Shown: positions 5,997-11,916 of the stretch, piece after piece | Layout: each line of letters starts with the position of its first letter | Numbering within the stretch: position 1 is the first letter of the stretch | NCBI GenBank assembly: GCA_946480545.1 | Contig: CAMLKY010000003.1 | Span: forward strand, 1 to 15,606 | Length of the DNA stretch: 15,606 nucleotides | DNA from: an uncultured Acidobacteriota bacterium | Lineage (GTDB): Bacteria; Acidobacteriota; Blastocatellia; Pyrinomonadales; Pyrinomonadaceae | Direction of reading: 5' to 3' | Translations under genes and position numbers: made by a program | The notes under the pieces: model-generated | The model's database searches: none | Told to the model about the DNA's origin: nothing | Seen by the model: the letters and a program-made list of their open reading frames with translations, nothing else

Positions 5997-6632
5997 ATGA
6001 AATCTCTCCACATTCTCCTGTTCGTCTCTCTGTTTTCTGTCGCCGTTCTTGCACAGAATTCCTCAAGTGCCTCGACTACCCGCGCAGCGGGATCGCAGCC
6101 GCGCAGCCGTGGACCCGTCTTCCGGGCGAATAAAGATCAGGTGACGGCTGCGCAATCCCTGCTCAAGAACAAGGGGCTCTATACTGGTGACACCAGCGGC
6201 AAACTCGACGCAGCAACCCGGGAGGCTCTGAAGAACTATCAGAAAGATAATGGTCTTCGCGCGACGGGCACCCTGAATAGAGCGACCCTGGAAAAAATGG
6301 GAATAGCTCTCACGGACAAACAAAAAGCGATCCCCGTATCAACATCGTCTGAGGAACGCTCTTCCGGCGAACGTGAAGATTCGTCGGGTAAACGGGCTGT
6401 TTTCCGCGCGACAAAAGAGCAGGTCGCCGAAGCACAAAAGCTGCTCAAAGCGGGCGGGATGTACTCAGGCGAGGAAACCGGAAAGCTCGATGATCCGACG
6501 CGCGAGGGTCTTCGGAAATACCAGGAGGCTAACGGGCTGAAAGTTACCGGAACCCTCAACCAGGTAACGCTCGAGAAAATGGGAGTCTCACTTACCGACA
6601 AGCAACGGACTTCCGCCGGCACACAACAGTAG
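5997..6632 (+). CDS. Secreted protein with two peptidoglycan-binding-like domains
   Basis: The 211-residue product begins with a signal peptide (MKSLHILLFVSLFSVAVLAQ, probable cleavage near 20). It carries two tandem PG_binding_1-like domains at 41-109 and 135-203. The two copies match at 44 of 69 aligned positions, including G-L/M-Y-x-G, GKLD, TRE, YQ, NGL, TGTLN and TLEKMG. The linker (110-134) is rich in Ser, Glu and Arg. There is no catalytic domain, so it probably binds cell-wall glycan or works as a structural or adaptor protein outside the membrane. A GAGGA seven bases before the ATG is one of the clearest ribosome sites in the window. A hairpin follows the stop. Internal duplication of one domain is evident. 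Confidence 0.88.
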   Translation: MKSLHILLFVSLFSVAVLAQNSSSASTTRAAGSQPRSRGPVFRANKDQVTAAQSLLKNKGLYTGDTSGKLDAATREALKNYQKDNGLRATGTLNRATLEKMGIALTDKQKAIPVSTSSEERSSGEREDSSGKRAVFRATKEQVAEAQKLLKAGGMYSGEETGKLDDPTREGLRKYQEANGLKVTGTLNQVTLEKMGVSLTDKQRTSAGTQQ

Positions 6633-6637
6633 ACGAC

Positions 6638-6663
6638 GGGCGGCCGGGCCACCACGGCCGCCC
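6638..6663 (+). terminator. Hairpin after the double PG-binding gene
   Basis: GGGCGGCCG (6638-6646) pairs perfectly with CGGCCGCCC (6655-6663) around an eight-base loop, starting six bases after the stop codon. The 9-bp all-GC stem is strong, but no T-run follows (TCGTGGACATTTC), so termination efficiency is uncertain. Confidence 0.5.
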
Positions 6664-6702
6664 TCGTGGACATTTCATTGCCAGATTGGTTATCTTCGGG
6701 GC

Positions 6703-7143
6703 ATGAAGCTGATCGTTTTGACCCTGCTCGTTCTTGTGGCGTCCGTCTCCGTGTTTTCGCAGTCGTCCCAGGAGAAGGCAAAGATCGAGCGCGATATTCT
6801 CGATGTCATGAATGCCCAGGCCGCCGCATGGAACCGCGGTGATGTCGAGGGGTACATGCGCGGTTACTGGAATTCGGAAAAGCTGGTCTTTGCATCGGGT
6901 GACACTGTTACCCGCGGTTGGCAGCCGACACTCGAGCGGTACAAGAAGAGCTATAACTCGCGCGAGAAGATGGGAACGTTGAAGTTCAGTGACGTTCAGA
7001 TCGACCTGATCTCGCCGGACGCGGCTGTGGTGCTGGGGAGCTGGGCTCTGACTCGCGCGAGTGACAATCCAAAAGGCAAATTCACGCTCATCTTTCGAAA
7101 GTTCAGCGATGGATGGCGGATAGTGCACGATCACACGTCCTAA
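6703..7143 (+). CDS. Secreted SnoaL-like / DUF4440-type (NTF2-fold) protein
   Basis: The 146-residue product has a signal peptide (residues 1-20, ending SVSVFSQ) and then an NTF2-like domain. The visible pattern is the first helix DILDVMNAQAAAWNRGDVEGYMRGYW (31-56), a Leu-Val-Phe-Ala-Ser-Gly-Asp turn (61-67), GWQPTLERYKKSY (72-84) and the terminal strands with FTLIFRKFSDGWRIVHDHTS. This is typical of DUF4440/SnoaL-like proteins, which can be enzymes or small-ligand binders; no catalytic residues can be assigned. The ATG at 6703 places the signal peptide correctly. The alpha/beta hydrolase gene follows 43 bases later on the same strand and may be co-transcribed. Confidence 0.82.
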   Translation: MKLIVLTLLVLVASVSVFSQSSQEKAKIERDILDVMNAQAAAWNRGDVEGYMRGYWNSEKLVFASGDTVTRGWQPTLERYKKSYNSREKMGTLKFSDVQIDLISPDAAVVLGSWALTRASDNPKGKFTLIFRKFSDGWRIVHDHTS

Positions 7144-7186
7144 AACCGGGAACAAATCCGGGAAAACGGCGTTCTTGAAAGTGCCT

Positions 7187-8149
7187 ATGCGAAGAATACT
7201 TCATGGCTTGATCGTTGGATCGTGTCTTCTTTGGGCGGATGCGGCCGCGCAAACCACAGCCGGTACCGGAGCGTATTCGGAACGCATCGCTCCCTCGGCT
7301 TCACACGGCTTCACTTACCCGTACTATCTCTATCTACCCGCTGAGCTTCAATCGGCGGAAGCGAGAAAGCGAAAGCATACGATCCTGGTTCTTCCAAACA
7401 ATACCGGGAAGATCGCCGATGACTTCGGCGTTCACGAAGCCGATGTAAAGAAACGCATGGCGTCGGTGCCGGCTGTCGCCTCGGCTTTGCAGGTTGCGGT
7501 CCTGATGCCGGTCTTCCCGCGTCCTGAAACAGACTGGAAGATCTACACCCAGGCACTCGATCGCGACTCGATGGTCACAGACAAAAAGGAGTATCGTCGG
7601 CTCGATCTCCAGCTCGTCGCAATGATCGACCACGCACGAAAATTGTTGTCGAAACGAAAGGTCAAGCTCGATAAACGAGTCCTCCTCAACGGTTTTTCCG
7701 CGCAGGGAATGTTCGTCAATCGATTTACCTTTCTGCATCCCGACCGGGTCAAAGCAGCCGCGATCGGATCACCCGGCGGGTGGCCGATCGCGCCGGTCGC
7801 GGCTTACAAGAGTCAGCAGCTGCGTTACCCGATAGGCGTTGCCGATATTCGTAGCGTCGCCGGCGAGCGATTTGACATCGAGAGCCTCCGCAAGGTGCCC
7901 CTGTTCGTTTTTGTCGGCGATAAGGACGACAACGATTCGGTCGTCTTTGGAGATTCGTACGATGACGAAGACCGCGCGGTGATCATTCCTCTGTTTGGGA
8001 AAACACCGGTCGAAAGATGGGAAACCGTGCGATCACTTTATCGCGAGGCTGGTCTGAATGCCGAATTCAAGCTCTATCCTGGCGTCGGGCACACGGTGAC
8101 ACCGGAAATGCGCGAAGACATCCGGGCATTCCTTCTCAAACACCGCTGA
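7187..8149 (+). CDS. Secreted alpha/beta hydrolase (esterase-like)
   Basis: The 320-residue product has an N-terminal signal peptide (MRRILHGLIVGSCLLWADAAAQ). An alpha/beta-hydrolase body follows: HTILVLPNNTG (64-74), the nucleophile elbow GFSAQG with Ser171, an acid-bearing loop FVGDKDDND (242-250) and GVGHTVT with His302. The overall form recalls depolymerase- or dienelactone-hydrolase-like secreted esterases; substrate unknown. I chose the ATG at 7187 because it starts directly with the signal peptide; a TTG at 7175 and a GTG at 7181 are in frame. GAAAG six bases upstream of the ATG may be the ribosome site. The final codons and stop overlap a small inverted repeat. Confidence 0.85.
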   Translation: MRRILHGLIVGSCLLWADAAAQTTAGTGAYSERIAPSASHGFTYPYYLYLPAELQSAEARKRKHTILVLPNNTGKIADDFGVHEADVKKRMASVPAVASALQVAVLMPVFPRPETDWKIYTQALDRDSMVTDKKEYRRLDLQLVAMIDHARKLLSKRKVKLDKRVLLNGFSAQGMFVNRFTFLHPDRVKAAAIGSPGGWPIAPVAAYKSQQLRYPIGVADIRSVAGERFDIESLRKVPLFVFVGDKDDNDSVVFGDSYDDEDRAVIIPLFGKTPVERWETVRSLYREAGLNAEFKLYPGVGHTVTPEMREDIRAFLLKHR

Positions 8150-8160
8150 AAACTCAGCGG
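8143..8160 (+). terminator. Possible weak terminator at the hydrolase stop codon
   Basis: CCGCTGA and TCAGCGG form a perfect 7-bp stem with an AAAC loop, and the TGA stop lies within the stem. No T-run follows, so it may instead affect mRNA stability or be incidental. Confidence 0.3.
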
Positions 8161-8221
8161 GAATAAAACTTGCTCGTTCATAGCCGTAAGTTTCAAAACA
8201 GGACATTGGAGAAAGACGGCG

Positions 8222-8707
8222 ATGAATAGAGAGGAATCAATCGAGAAGATACGAGAATTAACACACGGGATCGACTTCTGCATGCTTACAACTGTCGATG
8301 GCGGACATTTACGGAGCAGGCCGATGTCAACGCAGGAATTTGAGTTTGACGGCGAGCTCTGGTTCTTTACAAGTGACAACACGCATAAGATAAGCGAGAT
8401 CGAGAAAGACAATCGCGTGAATGTCGCGTACTCAAACCCGGACGAAAACGTCTACCTGTCGCTTTCAGGACGAGCTGAAGTTGTGAAAGATCGTGCGAAG
8501 ATCGAGGAGCTTTGGAGTCCGGTTCTTAAAGCATGGTTTCCGGAGGGGATCGATGATCCGACGCTCTCGCTCCTAAAGATCCCAGTCGAGCAAGCCGAGT
8601 ACTGGGACGCTCCGTCAAGCAAGATCGTTCAGCTCTTTGGCATGGTAAAGGCGATCGCAACCGGACAGGAAGCAGACTACGGCGAGAACAAGAAGATCAA
8701 TCTGTAA
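8222..8707 (+). CDS. Pyridoxamine 5'-phosphate oxidase-like (general stress protein 26 type) protein
   Basis: The 161-residue cytoplasmic protein has the split-barrel flavin-binding fold of the Pyrid_ox_like group. Visible features are the start helix EESIEKIRELTHG, the strand FCMLTTVDGGHLRSRPM (19-35) with the Arg-Ser-Arg phosphate-contact region, ELWFFTSDNTHKISEIEKDNRVNVAYSNP (45-73), then YLSLSGRAEVVKD (78-90). The C-terminal half includes LWSPVLKAWFPEG (98-109) and AEYWDAPSSKIVQL, seen in general-stress-protein-26 relatives. FMN or F420 binding is family knowledge, not proven here. GGAG about ten bases before the ATG is a plausible ribosome site. A good terminator follows. Confidence 0.9.
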   Translation: MNREESIEKIRELTHGIDFCMLTTVDGGHLRSRPMSTQEFEFDGELWFFTSDNTHKISEIEKDNRVNVAYSNPDENVYLSLSGRAEVVKDRAKIEELWSPVLKAWFPEGIDDPTLSLLKIPVEQAEYWDAPSSKIVQLFGMVKAIATGQEADYGENKKINL

Positions 8708-8733
8708 GCCAACCTGGGGGAATCAGAAATACT

Positions 8734-8770
8734 GGGCCGTCGCGAATTAAGACGGCCCTTCGTGTTGTGC
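8734..8770 (+). terminator. Terminator after the PPOX-like gene
   Basis: GGGCCGTC (8734-8741) and GACGGCCC (8751-8758) form a perfect 8-bp stem with a nine-base loop, followed by a moderately T-rich tail (TTCGTGTTGT). It starts 27 bases after the stop codon. It lies between convergent genes but is best placed for the plus-strand one. The rest of the gap to 8968 holds no open frame or strong structure I can name. Confidence 0.6.
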
Positions 8771-8968
8771 GGGCTCGACGCGATCTACACTGCTAAGCTG
8801 AGCAAGGTTCGCTTGGGCACGTGAAGTCTTAAGTCCTCGGGTTCGTCGAAATGTCCGCCGGGTAGTGACAAGCTCAGGACAGTCTCAAGTCCTGCTGACG
8901 CATGGGATGCCAACGCGGGGAAACCACTCACATCTTAAGATAAGGAACCGGACCGCCCGCTAGCAGAT

Positions 8969-10069
8969 TTATGTGGTTCCAATGGCGGTGCCGATCCGGA
9001 CCGACCGACCGCTCCGATGTGATTCGCGTGCGGCGTCCAACACTCTTTGAACCTTCAATCCATCTTCGAAAGTAGCGGCGTTCTCGATCACCGTCTCGCC
9101 TGCTAACAGTGCTTTGACAACGCGGGGAGCCATCTCCATAAAGCCTCGTGAAAAACCTGTGTCGGCCACCCCGGGTATCGGGCTCCCCATCGGCACGTCG
9201 ATCTCCTGCCATTCGTTTTGATATTTGGCCAGATACACCTCACCGCGATGCTCGACGACTATCGTGCCGTCGGTACCGTACAGCTCTATCCGGTTCTTGT
9301 AGTCCGGATACTCGGTCATCGAAATCGAAACAATGCCGGTCGCGTCGGTCGTGAGATCGCTGTCGGCGAATCGAAGAATGAGGAGCGACTCGTCGTCACT
9401 TGTAACGGGACGCCGGTGGCCGGAGCTGTCTGCCCGCTCTTTGATGTGTGTCTGAAGCTGACAGAAAACACTCGAGACATCAGCGCCGAGGAACCAGTTG
9501 AAAGAGTCGATGACATGTGAGGCGATAGCTCCGAGGGCGCCGCCACCTTGCGATTCGTCCGACCACCAATTCCATTCTCCCTCCGGGTCCCCTCGATGCG
9601 GAGCCTGGAAATGATACTTCACGTGCCTGATCCTTCCGATCTCACCCTCGCGCAGCATCTTGTACGCATGAAGTCGCCCGGGCTGAAATCGCAGCTCATG
9701 ATCGATAAGAGCGAGCACACCCGCTTTCCTTGCGGCATCGGTCATCTCCCGCGCCTCGTCGACCGTCATGGCCATAGGTTTTTCGCAGAGAATATGCTTG
9801 CCGTTCTCTATAGCGGCGAGCACCATTTCCCGATGAAGTATCGGCGGTGTCGTAATACACACGAGATGTACGTCAGAGCGAAAGATCGTCTCCCGCCAGT
9901 CGCCGGTGAAATGCTCGACGCCAAACTCGGCGGCCGTTGCCTGTGCATTCTCGATCGTACCGCTAGCGACCGAAACGATGCGCACATTTTCGCAAGCAAG
10001 AAATGCAGGAATCTGCACACGCCGCGCAAACCCCGTCCCAATGATCCCGATCCCTACCTCATTTGGCAT
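8969..10069 (-). CDS. Gfo/Idh/MocA-family NAD(P)-dependent oxidoreductase
   Basis: The 366-residue product has the two-domain layout of this family. An N-terminal Rossmann fold carries GIIGTGFA (8-15); TTPPILH (73-79) and the hallmark CEKP (95-98) follow, the lysine being the conserved catalytic/NAD-contact residue. The C-terminal alpha/beta sheet domain carries GGGALGAIASHVIDSFNW (176-192), where His185 matches the usual catalytic histidine position. Family members oxidise or reduce sugars, inositols and related compounds; the substrate cannot be read from sequence. The ATG at 10069 gives the normal family start (MPNEVGIGIIGTG). No signal peptide or TAT motif is present. No sugar-metabolism neighbours are seen, so its pathway is unknown. 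Confidence 0.92.
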   Translation of the reverse strand: MPNEVGIGIIGTGFARRVQIPAFLACENVRIVSVASGTIENAQATAAEFGVEHFTGDWRETIFRSDVHLVCITTPPILHREMVLAAIENGKHILCEKPMAMTVDEAREMTDAARKAGVLALIDHELRFQPGRLHAYKMLREGEIGRIRHVKYHFQAPHRGDPEGEWNWWSDESQGGGALGAIASHVIDSFNWFLGADVSSVFCQLQTHIKERADSSGHRRPVTSDDESLLILRFADSDLTTDATGIVSISMTEYPDYKNRIELYGTDGTIVVEHRGEVYLAKYQNEWQEIDVPMGSPIPGVADTGFSRGFMEMAPRVVKALLAGETVIENAATFEDGLKVQRVLDAARESHRSGRSVRIGTAIGTT

Positions 10070-10139
10070 GATTCCAAATTAGCATAACGAGGCAGAAACC
10101 CGATCCGATGGAAGATTGAAGGCCGAAGAGTGGCGGCGC

Positions 10140-10195
10140 AATACGCGAAAAAGGACGCGAAAAAGAATCGCTTCTTTCGCGTCCTTTCGCGTATT
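10140..10195. repeat. Long imperfect inverted repeat (CGCGAAA-type)
   Basis: The left arm (10140-10165, starting AATACGCGAAAAAGGACGCG) and right arm (10171-10195, ending CGCGTATT) pair over about 25 bases with one two-base indel and one mismatch. GGACGCGAAA-type units are repeated inside each arm. It lies between the PilZ gene's 3' end and the oxidoreductase start and could act as a hairpin barrier. The TTTCGCGTCC/TTTCGCGTATT wording looks like a dispersed intergenic repeat, but only one copy is here. The flanking bases to 10286 hold no gene. Confidence 0.65.
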
Positions 10196-10286
10196 TCGCG
10201 GGCCTAAAATTCTTTACACCCACCCTGAAGGCACTGGGTTCCTGCCTGTCTCGCACCCACGCGTACAGGTCGGATCTCTGCGGCCT

Positions 10287-10760
10287 CTAGTCTATGACGC
10301 CCATCTCGAGGGCTGGTACGCCGGCGCCTTTTAGAAGCTTCTTGCCGTTTCTCATGAAGTACTCGTACTTCTGCCGGTCTTCTGCACTGATCTCGTGGAT
10401 CGCCGCACCAACAAGGTACCGCTCGGTCGATGCGTGTATGCCGACACGCTCGTAGCGCTTGCCGAGGACCTGCATCCGGACCTTCTTGCCGGCGAGATCG
10501 AGCTCGACGTTCAGGACTCGTTCCTGACCTACGAGGTATTTTTCCTTGATCCGTATAGACGAGACGACGAACGCGATTCCTGACTCGCTGAGGTCGACAG
10601 TCTCACCCGAAAGAAACGCCTCCTCACAGGAGACCGTGAGATTCATCGGATTTTTCTCGGGGGCGAAGCAAACCTTGACGGGAACCTGAAATTTCTTGCG
10701 GACCGAAGCACGTCGTTCGATTAGCGTAAGGCTGAATCTTGAAGCCAATTCTCTTAACAT
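10287..10760 (-). CDS. PilZ-domain protein
   Basis: The 157-residue protein shows the two cyclic-di-GMP contact motifs of PilZ: an RxxxR at Arg17-Arg21 within ERRASVRKKFQVPV, and D-x-S-x-x-G as VDLSESGIAF with Asp56, Ser58 and Gly61. Beta strands typical of the barrel follow (VELDLAGKKVRMQVLGKR, 85-102), then VGAAIHEISAEDRQK near 117-131. No membrane segment or partner domain is present, so it is likely a cytoplasmic receptor protein acting on another machine. The ATG at 10760 has a possible AAGG nine bases upstream. The lipoprotein with a pilin-like C-terminus lies 99 bases upstream on the same strand, which may hint at a pilus-related theme but is not proof. Confidence 0.86.
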   Translation of the reverse strand: MLRELASRFSLTLIERRASVRKKFQVPVKVCFAPEKNPMNLTVSCEEAFLSGETVDLSESGIAFVVSSIRIKEKYLVGQERVLNVELDLAGKKVRMQVLGKRYERVGIHASTERYLVGAAIHEISAEDRQKYEYFMRNGKKLLKGAGVPALEMGVID

Positions 10761-10859
10761 CGGTTTGTACCTTGGGTCGGAGAGAACAACGGGTTTGGTG
10801 AGACAAGCACGGAAGCTGATTCCGTATAAAAGAAAAAGGCTAATTCCCCTGTCGTTCCA

Positions 10860-11720
10860 TCATTTTGTTTTCTTCGCACCATCATCCCGGCTCGTGAGGT
10901 GCGGCTGGCCTTTCCCGTCAAGCTTGACCGCAAAAGACAGCCGACCGGTCTTACCGTAGACTGCCGGCACCGCCGCCGCCGAATACCCCTTCCTGTCGGG
11001 CGTAATGTTGACGGTGTAATGGTATCCGGTAGACGTGCTCGATCGGACGTCGGCGGGTAGGAAACCAGCCGCGATCAATGCCTCCATGTCTCCGTAATTT
11101 CCCTGGTTCGTCGCGGCAAATGCCATCTGTGCCTTGGCAACGCGGTCTAACATTTCACGTGCTTCGTCCTCGTGCGTTTCGATCTTCAGTGACGGGAAAT
11201 AGTTCTTACCTTCCTGCCGGACCTTTTTTTCCGCCGATTCATCAACGGTCAGAATGACCCAAACGTTGCCGTCCTTGCGAAGTCTGATCTCCTGGATCTC
11301 GAACTTATCGAGGTCCTCGTTCGGGAGTTTCGCGGTAACCGTGGCGTCATTCCCCGAGACGATCTCGCCGTTGATCTCTATCTCGGCCGGGACATGTTTC
11401 GCGATCGACTCAAAGTCGACCTGGAATTCCTTGAGCTCGATGTCGGTCAAACCTTCGATCGCCGGCCGGAGGTTTGTAAGAAAGATCGCCTCGCGGAATT
11501 TCTTTTCACGCAGGGCGGTATAGAAAGCGCGAACGGTATCCGCCGGCGAGTTTGGTTTGATCTCGATTGTCGCGCCGCGGAACGCCCCGGCCGGTTTTTC
11601 CGAGACGGCGATCGCGGGGTTATCGATCTTCGACGCAGAAGCAGAACATCCGCCGCTGATGATAAGCGCAAAAGAGAGAATAAGAATCGAAAGTCCGAGT
11701 CTGAGAAAGGCTGTCCGCAT
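10860..11720 (-). CDS. Lipoprotein with NTF2-like domain and pilin-like C-terminal region
   Basis: The 286-residue product starts with a charged then hydrophobic segment ending ISGGC, so Cys25 is a likely lipidation site, although the -3 residue (Ser) is atypical. Residues about 57-160 (SPADTVRAFYTALREKKFREAI and the strands up to NVWVILTVD) look like a DUF4878/NTF2-type domain. Residues about 185-275 resemble the globular part of type IV pilin-like proteins: a helix EMLDRVAKAQMAFAATN, a glycine-rich turn GNYGDMEALIAAGFLP, then strands TGYHYTVNITPDRKGYSAAA and SFAVKLDGKGQPH. The combination on a lipid anchor is unusual. The ATG at 11720 has GGAG nine bases upstream. Function unknown; both domain calls are from pattern only. 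Confidence 0.72.
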   Translation of the reverse strand: MRTAFLRLGLSILILSFALIISGGCSASASKIDNPAIAVSEKPAGAFRGATIEIKPNSPADTVRAFYTALREKKFREAIFLTNLRPAIEGLTDIELKEFQVDFESIAKHVPAEIEINGEIVSGNDATVTAKLPNEDLDKFEIQEIRLRKDGNVWVILTVDESAEKKVRQEGKNYFPSLKIETHEDEAREMLDRVAKAQMAFAATNQGNYGDMEALIAAGFLPADVRSSTSTGYHYTVNITPDRKGYSAAAVPAVYGKTGRLSFAVKLDGKGQPHLTSRDDGAKKTK

Positions 11721-11784
11721 CGAGTAGGTCTCCGGAAGCGTAAAGTTAAATTGTGAAGATTGTCCGACGGAGTAAGCGGCCCTG

Positions 11785-11823
11785 AAAAGGAAAGGACACG
11801 CAATTAGGAGTATAGCGTGTCCT
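11785..11823 (-). terminator. Terminator downstream of the OPT transporter
   Basis: Read on the minus strand, AGGACACGC and GCGTGTCCT (arms 11793-11801 and 11815-11823) form a perfect 9-bp stem with a 13-base loop, followed at once by TTTCCTTTT. It lies about 95 bases after the OPT stop codon and before the lipoprotein gene. A separate nine-T run at 11841-11849 on the plus strand is unexplained. Confidence 0.6.
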
Positions 11824-11916
11824 CACCAAAACTGTAACGATTTTTTTTTCAAGACCGAGACCGCAGAGTAGCGAGTCTATTCTCCTCGACGGCCCGCGCG
11901 ATCCCGGCGTTAAAAG

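Noticed and set aside
10059..10256. A 65-codon minus-strand frame between the PilZ and oxidoreductase genes
   Set aside because: It runs through the CGCGAAA-type inverted repeat, overlaps the oxidoreductase start and has no domain features.
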